DNA from: Thiosymbion sp942492625
Lineage (GTDB): Bacteria; Pseudomonadota; Gammaproteobacteria; Chromatiales; Chromatiaceae
Direction of reading: 5' to 3'
Assembly (NCBI GenBank): GCA_942492625.1
Contig: CALOFM010000022.1
Span: 1-64,000, forward strand
DNA length: 64,000 nt
Shown: positions 8,569-17,343 of the stretch, piece after piece
How positions within the stretch are numbered: the first letter of the stretch is position 1
Layout: every line of letters begins with the position of its first letter
Notes under the pieces: model-generated
The model's input: the letters and a program-made list of their open reading frames with translations, nothing else
The model's database searches: none
Told to the model about the DNA's origin: nothing
Program-made: the position numbers and the translations under genes

Positions 8569-8952
8569 ATGTTTCGAATCGACCATCCCAACCCTCACGT
8601 CTTCGACGTAGACCAAGAGTGCTTCCATTTCCAGGTGGTCGAGGCATCGGAAGGAAAGCCGATCCTGGTGGACTTCTGGGCCGACTGGTGTTCCCCCTGC
8701 CACGCCCTCTCGCCCCACCTGGAACGGGTGATCAACGAGTACGACGGTGAAATCCGGCTGGCCAAGGTGGAGGTGGACGACGGGGAGAACATGAAGCTCG
8801 CCGGCCATTATCGGCTGCGCGGATTCCCCACCGTAATCCTTTTCAAGCACGGGCGGGAGCAAGGACGCTTTAGCGGGTCTCGTTCGTCCCACCAAGTGAG
8901 GGAATGGATACATGCACACCTGGATACGGAGGCGATGGCAGCCAATGCGTGA
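8569..8952 (+). CDS. Thioredoxin-family protein
   Basis: A 127-residue thioredoxin-fold protein without signal peptide. The active site DFWADWCSPCHALSP has CxxC at residues 41-44, with SP between the Cys where thioredoxin 1 has GP. The cis-proline loop is RGFPTVILF. I start at ATG 8569 because the upstream TTG extension adds only non-conserved residues. Its last eight bases overlap the next gene, so the two are probably translationally coupled. It is likely a cytosolic disulfide reductase with unknown partner. Confidence 0.88.
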   Translation: MFRIDHPNPHVFDVDQECFHFQVVEASEGKPILVDFWADWCSPCHALSPHLERVINEYDGEIRLAKVEVDDGENMKLAGHYRLRGFPTVILFKHGREQGRFSGSRSSHQVREWIHAHLDTEAMAANA

Positions 8953-9754
8953 GAGAGAAACGCCCCGGGACCGAGACGAGCAAGAGGGAGTCCCGGCGCT
9001 CGGGAGAAGGCATTTAATTAACCGGGTCGTGCTCGCGCTGACCTGCCTGGCGATCATTTCCCCCGCGTTTGCTGAGCCCCTGAGCGAGCCCCAGAGGGTG
9101 GTTCAGCAAGTCTCTGACGGGCTGCGCCGGGTCCTGCGGGAAGACCGCCGGTTGCTGGAGACCGACCCGGCCTATGTCCACCGCCTCGTCGATCAACTCT
9201 TCCTGCCCAACGTCGATTATCCGCGTATATGCGCCCTCGTGCTCGGTCCCCATTGGAAGAGGGCTACGCCGGCCCAACGCGACGCCTTCGGCGACGAGTT
9301 CAAGGCCCTGCTCATCAACACATACGCGACTGCGGTCAACGAGCTCAGCGAGTGGGAGATCCGTTATCTTCCGCTGAGATTGCAGCCGGGAGACAAGGAC
9401 GCGGTGGTCCGGACCCAGGTGATGTACCCGGGGGGGGAACCCGTAGAAGTGGACTATCGCATGCGTAAGAAAGGCTCCCGGTGGCTGGCCTACGACGTCA
9501 AGGTCTCGGGGGTCAGCCTGCTCGCCAATTACCGCTCCACCTTTGTGCGAATGGCGCGAAAAAAGGGCATCGACGGGCTGATCGACGACTTGGCGGCGCG
9601 TAACGCGATGCGCGGTACGGACTCATCGTCCGGACTGAGGCAGAGCGCACCGGCAAGCAATACAGCTCGGCACGCGTCTAGAAACCCAATCAGGATACGC
9701 GTCGAATGCTTTAGTGCTAAGCGCCTTGAACCCAACCCGGCACGATCGGATTGA
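8945..9754 (+). CDS. MlaC/Ttg2D-family phospholipid-binding protein
   Basis: A protein of about 269 residues starting at ATG 8945 inside the end of the thioredoxin gene. A leader with a hydrophobic segment (VVLALTCLAIISPAFA) predicts export to the periplasm. The mature region matches the MlaC family: HWKRATPAQRDAFGDEFKAL, TYATAV, then strands ending in WLAYDVKVSGVSLLANYRSTF. MlaC carries phospholipids between the outer membrane and the MlaFEDB complex; no other mla gene is nearby. The last ~45 residues (from about base 9620) are unlike the family and may be read-through after a lost stop. Confidence 0.85.
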   Translation: MRERETPRDRDEQEGVPALGRRHLINRVVLALTCLAIISPAFAEPLSEPQRVVQQVSDGLRRVLREDRRLLETDPAYVHRLVDQLFLPNVDYPRICALVLGPHWKRATPAQRDAFGDEFKALLINTYATAVNELSEWEIRYLPLRLQPGDKDAVVRTQVMYPGGEPVEVDYRMRKKGSRWLAYDVKVSGVSLLANYRSTFVRMARKKGIDGLIDDLAARNAMRGTDSSSGLRQSAPASNTARHASRNPIRIRVECFSAKRLEPNPARSD

Positions 9755-9772
9755 CGGCCTTTTCGAGCATTT

Positions 9773-10510
9773 TCAGGCCGCCCTGGTCGTCCTCGACGGC
9801 GTCAGTATTCGGCACTTCTTGCGTTCACCTGGGAACAGGGCGTATCCCTCCTTTCCTTCCAGGTAACTTAGCAGGTCGACGAGCTGATTCTGAGCGTCCT
9901 CGAGGCGGTCGCGCCCCGGTAAACTTTGCGCATTGACCGCGTTGCGCAAAGCGTCAAGCGTTTCCAGCAGCGACGCACTTTCGGCCAAGGGCGGAGCTTC
10001 CAGGCGCCGCTTGAACTCGTAGTAGGAGATGGTATCGGGCTCGAAGCCGTACTGCCCCTCCATCGAGGTCATCACGAGCTTGCCCAAGGCCTTCTGCTCC
10101 GGCTGAAAGAAGTTGAACGGGCCGACTTGTTGCGGCGATGAAGAACTGGAGAAAGCATGGCGCACGGCTGACACGAGCTGCATCACCACGGGATCTTGGG
10201 TGTACGGCCCATGACGCTCCACGGCCACCGCCCAACCGAAATACCGAACGATGAGGTAGAGGGTTTCCTCGGCGTAGGTGCCATCGGGATAGCGCTTGCG
10301 CAGAGAAGGGAGGCCACCGACCTCCAGTATGCTGTAGATGCGGCTTTGCAGATCCTCACAGGCGGACAGGAACGGGTTGACGTACAAAGCCGATATCCGC
10401 GCCCGGTCCTTGTTGTGCTCCCGCTCGCGATCGGCGGCCCAAGCCCAAACGCCCCAAACCGCTGTCGCGACGGGAATCAGCCACTGCAGATTGAAATTGA
10501 TCTTCGGCAC
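9773..10510 (-). CDS. Hypothetical single-pass membrane protein
   Basis: A 245-residue protein with one N-terminal hydrophobic segment (LQWLIPVATAVWGVWAWAA, about residues 8-26) followed by a charged, mostly helical domain. It includes LSACEDLQSRIYSILEVGG, YLIVRYFGWAVAVERHGPY and DLLSYLEGKEGYALFPG. No domain is recognised. It sits 18 bases downstream of hemF on the same strand. The C-terminal tail after about residue 225 is short and basic and may not be conserved. Confidence 0.65.
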   Translation of the reverse strand: MPKINFNLQWLIPVATAVWGVWAWAADREREHNKDRARISALYVNPFLSACEDLQSRIYSILEVGGLPSLRKRYPDGTYAEETLYLIVRYFGWAVAVERHGPYTQDPVVMQLVSAVRHAFSSSSSPQQVGPFNFFQPEQKALGKLVMTSMEGQYGFEPDTISYYEFKRRLEAPPLAESASLLETLDALRNAVNAQSLPGRDRLEDAQNQLVDLLSYLEGKEGYALFPGERKKCRILTPSRTTRAA

Positions 10511-10528
10511 TTAGGGTACAAATACAAT

Positions 10529-11449
10529 TTACCCGTTCTTCAACCAGTCGCGCGGCCGCAAGAACCGCTCATAGAGCTCCGCTTCTCGGCTTCCGGGCTC
10601 CGGGTGCCAATCGTAGCGCCAGCTTGCCTCCGGGGGCAGTGACATGAGAATCGACTCGGTACGCCCACCAGACTGGAGCCCGAACAGGGTCCCGCGATCA
10701 TAGACCAGATTGAACTCCACGTAACGCCCGCGCCTGTACTTCTGAAAGGCGCGCTCCCGCTCTCCATACCCCGTTCCCTTGCGCCGCTGGACGATGGGCA
10801 GGTAGGCAGACAGATAATGGTCCCCGACGCTGCGCATGAAGGCGAAGCTGCGCTGGAAACCCCATTCGTTGAGATCGTCGAAGAAGAGGCCGCCCACCCC
10901 GCGAGGCTCGTTGCGGTGCTTGAGGAAGAAGTAGTCGTCGCACCACCGCTTGAGGCCGAGATACACGTCGTCGCCGAAGGGTGTGCAGGCGTCGCGCGCG
11001 GTATTGTGCCAGTGGATCACGTCCTCCTCGAAGCCGTAGTATGGCGTGAGGTCGAAGCCCCCCCCGAACCACCAGACCGGGTCCGCGCCAGGCTTTTCGG
11101 CGATCAAGAATCGCACGTTGGCGTGCGACGTCGGTACGTAAGGGCTGCGCGGGTGCATCACCAGGGATACGCCCATGGCTTGGAAGCCGCGGCCGGCGAG
11201 CTCAGGACGGCTGGTGGTCGCCGACGGCGGCAGCTTCTCGCCGAACACGTGGGAGTAATTGATACCGCCCTGCTCGAAGACCGCACCATCGCGCATCACC
11301 CGCGTGCGGCCTCCGCCTCCGCCGGGCCTTTCCCAAGCGTCCTCACGAAAGCCTGCTGCTGCGTCTTCCAGCTCGAATTCCCCGCAAATGCGGTCTTGGA
11401 GGTCGAGCAAGTACTGCTTGACGGCTTCGGCGTCGGGGCGGTCGGTCAT
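10529..11449 (-). CDS. hemF: Oxygen-dependent coproporphyrinogen III oxidase
   Basis: A 306-residue aerobic enzyme that converts coproporphyrinogen III to protoporphyrinogen IX. I start at ATG 11449 (MTDRPDAEAVKQYLL); it overlaps the stop of the upstream cupin gene by four bases (ATGA). Signatures are FEQGGINYSHVFGE, WWFGGGFDLTPYYGFEED with metal-site residues, and GRYVEFNLVYDRGTLFGLQ followed by SGGRTESILMSLPP. Because oxygen is the oxidant, this implies an aerobic or microaerobic life style. An anaerobic hemN may exist elsewhere. Confidence 0.97.
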   Translation of the reverse strand: MTDRPDAEAVKQYLLDLQDRICGEFELEDAAAGFREDAWERPGGGGGRTRVMRDGAVFEQGGINYSHVFGEKLPPSATTSRPELAGRGFQAMGVSLVMHPRSPYVPTSHANVRFLIAEKPGADPVWWFGGGFDLTPYYGFEEDVIHWHNTARDACTPFGDDVYLGLKRWCDDYFFLKHRNEPRGVGGLFFDDLNEWGFQRSFAFMRSVGDHYLSAYLPIVQRRKGTGYGERERAFQKYRRGRYVEFNLVYDRGTLFGLQSGGRTESILMSLPPEASWRYDWHPEPGSREAELYERFLRPRDWLKNG

Positions 11450-11790
11450 GACGGGTCCTCCGGATAGATGTGCACCGCCAGCCACAGGCAGCGAGGATCG
11501 GGATGGGTCGCAATGACACGGTGCGGCGTACGCGCCGGGATGAAGGCATGATCGCCCGGAACGAGATCCAGGTTCTCACCGACAATCTCGAGGGTTGCGC
11601 GCCCCTCGAGCAGGACTACCCACTCGTCCTGCTCCTGGTCGTAGAGGACCGGATCCGGGCTGTCACTGCTGGAGATACGCTCGATACTGACGTTTCGGCA
11701 GCGGAGCAGCTCGGTGAGGGATTCGCCGCTATCCGGGCAAGCCGGATCGGCAAAGATGTTTGCTGGCGCAGGAGGGGGACGAAAGCTCAA
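11446..11790 (-). CDS. Cupin-domain protein
   Basis: A 114-residue single-domain cupin. The two cupin motifs are recognisable in DEWVVLLEGRATLEI and LVPGDHAFIPARTPHRV, though the first lacks the usual HxH pair, so metal binding may be weak. It overlaps hemF by four bases, so it is translationally coupled to haem synthesis. Function is unknown; it could be a small isomerase, a dioxygenase-like protein or a sensor. Confidence 0.82.
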   Translation of the reverse strand: MSFRPPPAPANIFADPACPDSGESLTELLRCRNVSIERISSSDSPDPVLYDQEQDEWVVLLEGRATLEIVGENLDLVPGDHAFIPARTPHRVIATHPDPRCLWLAVHIYPEDPS

Positions 11791-11877
11791 TCTTCAACCC
11801 CTCGCACCTGCTCTTGCCTTCGGGCCCAGGGGGACAACGAGCACCTTCGACGAAGGCTTTCAGAACAGCCAGCAAAG

Positions 11878-11903
11878 AAAAACCGGCGCGAAGGCCGGTT
11901 TTT
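11878..11903 (-). terminator. Rho-independent terminator after rpsT
   Basis: AAAAACCGGC (11878-11887) pairs perfectly with GCCGGTTTTT (11894-11903) around a six-base loop. The structure is symmetric, with a T-run on both strands, so it can stop rpsT on the minus strand. It lies three bases from the rpsT stop codon. Confidence 0.88.
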
Positions 11904-11906
11904 CCA

Positions 11907-12170
11907 TCAGGCCATGGCCTTGATGTGGGCGTTGAGCCGGCTCTTGTGCCGGGCCGCCTTATTCTGGTGGATAAGCCCCTTACCAGCCGCGGAATCGATG
12001 GCGGGCACGGCCTCCTTGTAGGCGGTTGCCGCAGCCTCCTTCTCGCCCGTTTTGATGAGCTTGACCACCTTTTTCATGGACGTGCGCATCGTGCTGCGAA
12101 AGGACGCGTTTTGCTGGCGGCGCTTCTCCGCCTGGCGGGCGCGCTTTCGGGCTTGGGCTGAGTTGGCCAA
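11907..12170 (-). CDS. rpsT: 30S ribosomal protein S20
   Basis: An 87-residue, highly basic primary 16S rRNA-binding protein of the small subunit. The N-terminus MANSAQARKRARQAEKRRQQ and the core STMRTSMKKVVKLIK are typical of S20, as is the end AARHKSRLNAHIKAMA. Full length. It is a single-gene unit with its own promoter upstream and a strong terminator immediately after the stop codon. Confidence 0.98.
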   Translation of the reverse strand: MANSAQARKRARQAEKRRQQNASFRSTMRTSMKKVVKLIKTGEKEAAATAYKEAVPAIDSAAGKGLIHQNKAARHKSRLNAHIKAMA

Positions 12171-12218
12171 GGTAACTCTCCTGAAATCCTGGATTCTTAA
12201 ACGGATAAAAGACCGCGC

Positions 12219-12247
12219 ATTATTCGCAAACCGGCCAAGTTTGTCAA
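12219..12247 (-). promoter_or_regulatory. Sigma70-type promoter for rpsT
   Basis: Read on the minus strand: a perfect -35 TTGACA (12247-12242), a 17-base spacer, and a -10 AATAAT (12224-12219, five of six consensus). Transcription would start near 12212, giving a leader of about 40 bases before the rpsT ATG at 12170. The strength fits a ribosomal protein gene. Confidence 0.72.
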
Positions 12248-12401
12248 CGATGCATTCCGGGGCCGAGTCCCGAAGCTTCCCGAGCCCCCCTGTCTAGCAA
12301 AACATTGGAATCGGCCATAGCTCCAGTCTTTAGTATCTTGTTACGCCCGAGTGCCCGCGGGGACGCTATCGCTGAGTTGTTTAAGCAGAAGGGGCGGTAT
12401 C

Positions 12402-13622
12402 ATGAGTCATTTGATCAGAAATTCTCTTGTAGCCTTGGCCGTACTGAACGCCGGGACCCGACCCTTGGCGGCAGCGGACCCGTTGGCCGAGCTCGGACGG
12501 CTCATTTTCTTCGATGCGACCCTCTCCGAGCCGGCCGGTCAATCCTGCGCGAGCTGTCACGGCCCGATCGCCGGATGGTCGGGGCCGGACAGCCAAGTCA
12601 ATGCGCTAGGCGGTGTCTACGAGGGTGCGGTCCACGGGCGCTTCGGCAAACGAAGGCCTCCCTCCGCCGCCTACGCGACCTTTAGCCCGCCGCTGCACCT
12701 GGACCCGGAAGAGGACCACTTCGTCGGCGGCAACTTCTGGGACGGCCGCGCCACCGGCTGGCTGCTCGACAGTCCTTCGGCGGAGCAGGCCCAGGGCCCC
12801 TTCCTCAACCCGGTGGAGCAAAACCTGCCCACCGCCGAGGAAGTCGTGGCCAGCGTCTGCGATGGTGCCTACGGTGACCGCTTCCGCTCCCATTTCGGGG
12901 ACGGCGTGTGCGCCAACAAGGTCAGCGGCTACAATGCCATCGCCCGCGCCGTGGCGGCCTTCGAGGCATCGGCGCAGGTGAACGCCTTCAGCTCCAAATA
13001 CGACCACTATCTGAAGGATCCCAAGCGCTACCCGCTGACAGATCAGGAGCGGCTGGGCCTCGAGCTCTTCGAACGCGAAGACAAGGGTAATTGCGCGGCC
13101 TGTCACCCCAGCCAACTCGGCCCCAATCAAGAGCCGCCGCTGTTTACGGACTTCACCTACGACAATCTGGGGGTGCCCAGGAATTCGGTCAACCCCTGGT
13201 ACAACGCCCCCGAGCGTAATCCCGAGGGATCGAATTGGGTGGACGAGGGACTGGGCGGATTTCTGAAGACCGTCCCGCGCTTCGCGGCTCGCGCCGAGGA
13301 GAACCTGGGTAAGCAGAAGGTACCCACGGTACGCAACGCGGACTTGCGACCGTCGCCAGACTTCGTCAAGGCCTATATGCACAACGGCGCGCTCAAGACC
13401 CTCGCCGAGGTCGTGCACTTCTACAACACCCGCGACACCAAGCCGGCCTGCGAGGCAACGACGGCCCCCGCACCGGGCGAGAACTGCTGGCCTGCCGCTG
13501 AAATAGCCGCAAACGTCAACACCGATGAGTTGGGCGATCTGGGACTGACGGCGGAGGAAGAGGCGGCCATCGTGGCCTTCATGAAGACCCTGAGCGACGG
13601 CTGGACGCCGCCCGAGAAGTGA
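12402..13622 (+). CDS. Dihaem cytochrome c peroxidase (CcpA/MauG family)
   Basis: A 406-residue exported dihaem protein. I chose ATG 12402, which follows a GGGGCGG and opens a signal peptide (LIRNSLVALAVLNAGTRPLA). Two c-type haem sites are visible: CASCH at residues 49-53 and CAACH in the middle of the protein. The family stretch GGNFWDGRATGW follows haem 1, and a late HNGALKTLAEVVHFYNTRD carries the conserved region near haem 2. Members reduce H2O2 to water in the periplasm with electrons from cytochromes, or act as MauG-like oxidases. An acidic loop with extra Cys (ACEATTAPAPGENC) is present. The rhomboid gene follows 13 bases after the stop. Confidence 0.92.
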   Translation: MSHLIRNSLVALAVLNAGTRPLAAADPLAELGRLIFFDATLSEPAGQSCASCHGPIAGWSGPDSQVNALGGVYEGAVHGRFGKRRPPSAAYATFSPPLHLDPEEDHFVGGNFWDGRATGWLLDSPSAEQAQGPFLNPVEQNLPTAEEVVASVCDGAYGDRFRSHFGDGVCANKVSGYNAIARAVAAFEASAQVNAFSSKYDHYLKDPKRYPLTDQERLGLELFEREDKGNCAACHPSQLGPNQEPPLFTDFTYDNLGVPRNSVNPWYNAPERNPEGSNWVDEGLGGFLKTVPRFAARAEENLGKQKVPTVRNADLRPSPDFVKAYMHNGALKTLAEVVHFYNTRDTKPACEATTAPAPGENCWPAAEIAANVNTDELGDLGLTAEEEAAIVAFMKTLSDGWTPPEK

Positions 13623-13635
13623 AGCCGGCACGGTG

Positions 13636-14304
13636 ATGGCCGAGGAGCAGGACACCCGGCGTCTGCGCCGCGCCTTCTACTTGGCGGCGGCCTTCGCCGG
13701 TTTGATGTGGTTGATCAAGCTGGCGGAGCTCGCCTTCGGCCTCGACTTTTCGAATCTGAGCATCTTCCCGGGCCGTCCGGAAACCCTGACGGGCATCGCG
13801 CTGGCGCCCCTGCTCCACGGCTCCGTGTACCATCTGTTCGCCAATACCGCCCCCATCCTGATTCTCGGTACACTTCTGATTTACGGCTACCCGAATGGCG
13901 CGCGGATCGTCCTGCCGTCCGTTTACCTGGGCGCCGGTGTCGGGGTCTGGTTGTTCGCCCGCCCGGCGTGGCACCTCGGGGCGAGCGGCCTGACCTTCGG
14001 GATGATGTTCTTTGTCTTCACCATCGGAGTCCTGCGTTGGGACCGCCGCGCCATCGCCCTGTCCCTTGTGGTCTTCCTGCTCTACGGCAGCATGATCTGG
14101 GGCATCTTCCCCACCAAGCCCGATATCTCCTTCGAATACCATCTGTTCGGGGCCGGAATCGGCGTCCTGCTCGCCTTTGCACTCAAGGAGCTCGATCCGC
14201 CACCTCCCGAGAAAAAATACAGTTGGGAGCTGGAGGAAGAGGATGACGACGATGAAAACGCCAACACCCAAGGCGAAGTCAACGCCACGGGGGGCACGGG
14301 CTGA
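13636..14304 (+). CDS. Rhomboid-family intramembrane serine protease
   Basis: A polytopic protein of about 222 residues. I prefer the ATG at 13636; a GTG one codon earlier is also possible. The catalytic Ser lies in HLGASGLTFGMM, the His in EYHLFGAGIGVLLA, and an N-terminal HGSVYHLFANT matches the rhomboid HxxxHxxxN helix. The last 30 residues form an acidic cytoplasmic tail (ELEEEDDDDENANT). Rhomboids cut transmembrane substrates; the substrate here is unknown. It follows the peroxidase gene closely and converges on serB. Confidence 0.9.
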   Translation: MAEEQDTRRLRRAFYLAAAFAGLMWLIKLAELAFGLDFSNLSIFPGRPETLTGIALAPLLHGSVYHLFANTAPILILGTLLIYGYPNGARIVLPSVYLGAGVGVWLFARPAWHLGASGLTFGMMFFVFTIGVLRWDRRAIALSLVVFLLYGSMIWGIFPTKPDISFEYHLFGAGIGVLLAFALKELDPPPPEKKYSWELEEEDDDDENANTQGEVNATGGTG

Positions 14305-14375
14305 CTTCGCGGTACGCCTCGAAACAGTAATTCACCACGAAGAGCACGAAATAAACATACAGATTGAGCCGGGAA

Positions 14376-15617
14376 TCACGGGGGTTGGACGTCAGGTGCA
14401 GACAATGCCTCCAAGTCCCGGTCGCGCATTCCCAGCAAGGAGAGGATACCGTCGAGTCCGACGGTGGCGATGGAGTGGCGGGCCTTCTCCTTGACCAGCG
14501 GCTTTGCGTGGAACGCGATCCCGAGTCCCGCGATACTCAGCATCGGCAGGTCATTGGCACCGTCACCGACTGCGATCGCCTGCTCGAGACGGATTCGTTC
14601 CTTGGCGGCAATCTCGCGCAACAGCTCCGCCTTGCGCCGCCCGTCGACGATCTCGCCCTCGAAGCCGCCGGTCAGGCGCCCGCCGCGCAGCTCCAAACGG
14701 TTCGCGTGCACATAGTCGATCCCGAAGCGGCGCTGCAGGTGCTCGGCGAAATAGGTGAAGCCGCCGGAGAGTATGGCGACCTTGTAACCCAGCCGCTTGA
14801 GGTTCGCGATCAGGCGCTCGGCACCCTCGGTGATGGGCAGGCGCGCGGCAACGTCCGCAAGCACCCTTTCCTCCAGGCCTTCGAGCAGGGCCATACGGCG
14901 GCGGAAGCTCTCCTTGAAATCCAGCGCGCCGCGCATGGCGCGCTCGGTGATCTCCGCCACCTGCTCCCCCACGCCGGCAAGCTTGGCAAGTTCGTCGATC
15001 ACCTCCGCCTGGATCAGCGTGGAGTCCATATCGAAGCAGACCAGACGGCGGTTGCGGCGAAAGATGTCGTCCTCCTGAATGGCGATGTCCAGCGCCATCT
15101 CCCCGGCCAGGCGCAGGAAGTCGCCGTGCAGGGCGGAGATGTCCGCAGCGGGACCCTTGAGCCCCAGCTCGACGCAGGCGTGCTGACCCGATCCCGCGTC
15201 GCGGCGGGAAATACGCCCGGACAGGCGGCTGATCTGGTCGATGTTGAGCCCGTTGGCGGACACTACGGCGGCAACCCGGGCGATGTGGCGCGCGTTGATC
15301 TCGCGCCCGAGCAGGGTGACGATGTGCCCGGGCGCCCCCTGCTCACGAACCCATTTCTCGTAGTCGTCGGCCGTGATGGGAGTGAAACGCAGATCGAGCC
15401 CGATCTCGTGGGCGCTGAACAGCAAGTCCCTGAACACGGCGCAGGAGGCGTCGGACCCGCGCAGTTCCACCAGCAGCCCCAGGGCCAGGGCGTCGTGAAT
15501 CACCGACTGGCCGATATCCAGCACCGCAATATCGTACTTGGCCAGTATGCCCGTGAGCTTCGCGGTGATACCCGGCCGGTCGCGGCCGGAGACGTTGATA
15601 AGGACAACTTCGCTCAT
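14376..15617 (-). CDS. serB: Phosphoserine phosphatase with N-terminal ACT domains
   Basis: A 413-residue enzyme making serine from phosphoserine. I start at ATG 15617 (MSEVVLINVSGRDRPG). Residues ~1-180 hold two ACT-like regulatory domains, probable serine sensors. The HAD domain begins at LVCFDMDSTLIQAEVID (nucleophile Asp and acid/base Asp in DxDST), followed by AILSGGFTYFAEHL and AVGDGANDLPMLSIAGLGIAF. Length and order match the longer SerB type of proteobacteria and mycobacteria. Confidence 0.95.
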   Translation of the reverse strand: MSEVVLINVSGRDRPGITAKLTGILAKYDIAVLDIGQSVIHDALALGLLVELRGSDASCAVFRDLLFSAHEIGLDLRFTPITADDYEKWVREQGAPGHIVTLLGREINARHIARVAAVVSANGLNIDQISRLSGRISRRDAGSGQHACVELGLKGPAADISALHGDFLRLAGEMALDIAIQEDDIFRRNRRLVCFDMDSTLIQAEVIDELAKLAGVGEQVAEITERAMRGALDFKESFRRRMALLEGLEERVLADVAARLPITEGAERLIANLKRLGYKVAILSGGFTYFAEHLQRRFGIDYVHANRLELRGGRLTGGFEGEIVDGRRKAELLREIAAKERIRLEQAIAVGDGANDLPMLSIAGLGIAFHAKPLVKEKARHSIATVGLDGILSLLGMRDRDLEALSAPDVQPP

Positions 15618-15668
15618 GCTGTTACCCCACACGCGTATGGCTGAAGCCGGACCGCGTCGCGAGGCGGC

Positions 15669-16157
15669 TCAGCGCAACAACCGACTTAAGATCAGCCCGG
15701 CCTCGACCTCGCCGCTATAGCGGAACGGGACCGCCGGGACATAGCCCACTGCGAGGTCAAGTGCACCGGAGATCTGGTAGCTCCATTTTTCGCCACTGAA
15801 TTTCGAGGTAGGTAGGCTCGCAATCAGGCGCGCTAAGTTCGTGTTGACCGATACGTCGACTACACCTTCGTCGAAAGCCGGTATCTGCTTGTCGAGACTG
15901 CTTGCACCGCTGCCGACCTCAATTCCTTCGACCTCCAATTTGTAGGTTGCTCCCCTGATCGGCAAGGCGCGGTCGTTGGGATTATTGACATTCAGGCTGA
16001 CGATGACGGTTTGTTGATCGACGCTCATTTGCACGGGTCTTATACTAACCAAGGTTACCCCCGGAGTGACCCAGGATTTCGTCAAGTGGGAGCAGCCCAC
16101 CAGCAGCGCCACGGCTGCAGCGGAAAGGATCAGGCTAAACCGGGGTTGATAGGGCAT
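15669..16157 (-). CDS. LEA14-like (WHy-domain) lipoprotein
   Basis: A 162-residue lipoprotein. ATG 16157 gives a signal peptide ending LLVGCSHL with a lipobox Cys at about residue 22; longer upstream frames have no such logic. The mature part resembles the LEA type 2/WHy fold: VSLNVNNPNDRALPIRGATYKLEVEG, then VNTNLARLIASLP and a final hydrophobic strand. These small envelope proteins are widespread and of unknown role, possibly stress related. It lies 51 bases upstream of serB on the same strand. Confidence 0.85.
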   Translation of the reverse strand: MPYQPRFSLILSAAAVALLVGCSHLTKSWVTPGVTLVSIRPVQMSVDQQTVIVSLNVNNPNDRALPIRGATYKLEVEGIEVGSGASSLDKQIPAFDEGVVDVSVNTNLARLIASLPTSKFSGEKWSYQISGALDLAVGYVPAVPFRYSGEVEAGLILSRLLR

Positions 16158-16353
16158 GTATAGAAGGCAGGCGCCGAAGTTGGAAGGTAGGCCAAGGTTA
16201 GCGCGTTTTATTGCGCCGGACGATGCACCTCGGCGCTGCCGTGCCAAACAGAATGCTCCCTGACTCCTGCCCGTACATGCTTGGCGAATCGACGTCTCAC
16301 CAGAATCCGTAATTGGAAGTAGCGAGCGTTGTTGAACGAGGAGGCGAAAAGCC

Positions 16354-17067
16354 ATGGCAGACCCTATCGCGATTGAGTACGACAACGTGCGCAAAGCCGA
16401 GCAAGTGGATTGCATGGTGCCGGACTCGAGGCTGGTCGGTCCGTCCAAGCCTCTCTGCCCGAAATATTTCGTCGGCAAGAACGTACCGCGGGAAGGCCAT
16501 CCGGTCGGGATCAAGCGATCGTTGGCCTTTCTCGCGCTGGTCGTCGCGCTTCTAGCTCTGGCAGCGGCGTGGCGTTGGACGCCGCTGCACGGTTGGTTGG
16601 CGCCCGAGCATCTGGGCACCTTGCTATCGGATGTTCCGCATCCCGGAATGCGAGCGTTTGTCGCCGTCTCTGCCGTCGTGCTCGCGAGTCTTGCGATGGT
16701 GCCGCTAACGCTGCTAGCCGTTGTCGCCGGCATCGTCTTCGAGGGATGGGAGGCTTTCTGTTACGTTCTGACCGGGGCCGTATTGAGCTCGGCGCTCGGT
16801 TTTCTCAGCGGCCAGCTCCTGAGCCGTGGTGCGATCGAGCGACTTGCAGGCTCGCGTCTCGGCCGGCTGAGCGAACGCCTGGCCAGTCGTGGCATCATGG
16901 CCGTTGCCGTGCTACGCCTGGTGCCGATTGCGCCCTTCGGGGTCTTCAACCTAGTCGCTGGCGCGTCGCACCTGAGTTTATGGCACTTTTTGCTAGGCAC
17001 CCTGCTCGGGCTGGCCCCGGGGATAGGCGCAATCGCATTCTTCTCCAGCACCTTTTTGGGGGCGTGA
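16354..17067 (+). CDS. TVP38/TMEM64 (DedA-like) membrane protein
   Basis: A 237-residue protein. An AGGAGG about ten bases upstream supports ATG 16354. About 50 soluble residues precede five to six hydrophobic helices starting at RSLAFLALVVALLALAAAW. Family signatures are VAGIVFEGWEAF and LRLVPIAPFGVFNLVAGAS with a final APGIGAIAFF helix. The N-terminal VPDSRLVGPSKPL segment resembles the linker found in proteins where phospholipase D precedes TVP38. I infer that this is the membrane half of such a fusion after loss of the enzyme half. It probably acts in membrane lipid handling. Confidence 0.8.
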   Translation: MADPIAIEYDNVRKAEQVDCMVPDSRLVGPSKPLCPKYFVGKNVPREGHPVGIKRSLAFLALVVALLALAAAWRWTPLHGWLAPEHLGTLLSDVPHPGMRAFVAVSAVVLASLAMVPLTLLAVVAGIVFEGWEAFCYVLTGAVLSSALGFLSGQLLSRGAIERLAGSRLGRLSERLASRGIMAVAVLRLVPIAPFGVFNLVAGASHLSLWHFLLGTLLGLAPGIGAIAFFSSTFLGA

Positions 17068-17343
17068 CTGCGCCGACCTAGGTGAACGTTGGCGTGTCCG
17101 CGCTGGCCGCTGCCGTCCCCATCGATTTTGCCTGGCTGGCCACGCATGGGCTGAGGTCGCGCTGAAAACGGCGGTTCTCAATGTGCGCGGCGGCCTCGTT
17201 GTGATCGTCGCGCTTATCGCGAATCCAATAGTCGAACGATTATCGGTCACGTGCTGTCGCGGCCGGTAGCAGCCCGATCCCGAGAACAGCCACTGAGAGA
17301 AGAGCGGCTATAATTCCGAGTCTGAGAAAATAGGAGAGCAGGT

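Noticed and set aside
14364..15644. 426-codon plus-strand open frame
   Set aside because: Antisense to serB, which has complete HAD motifs.
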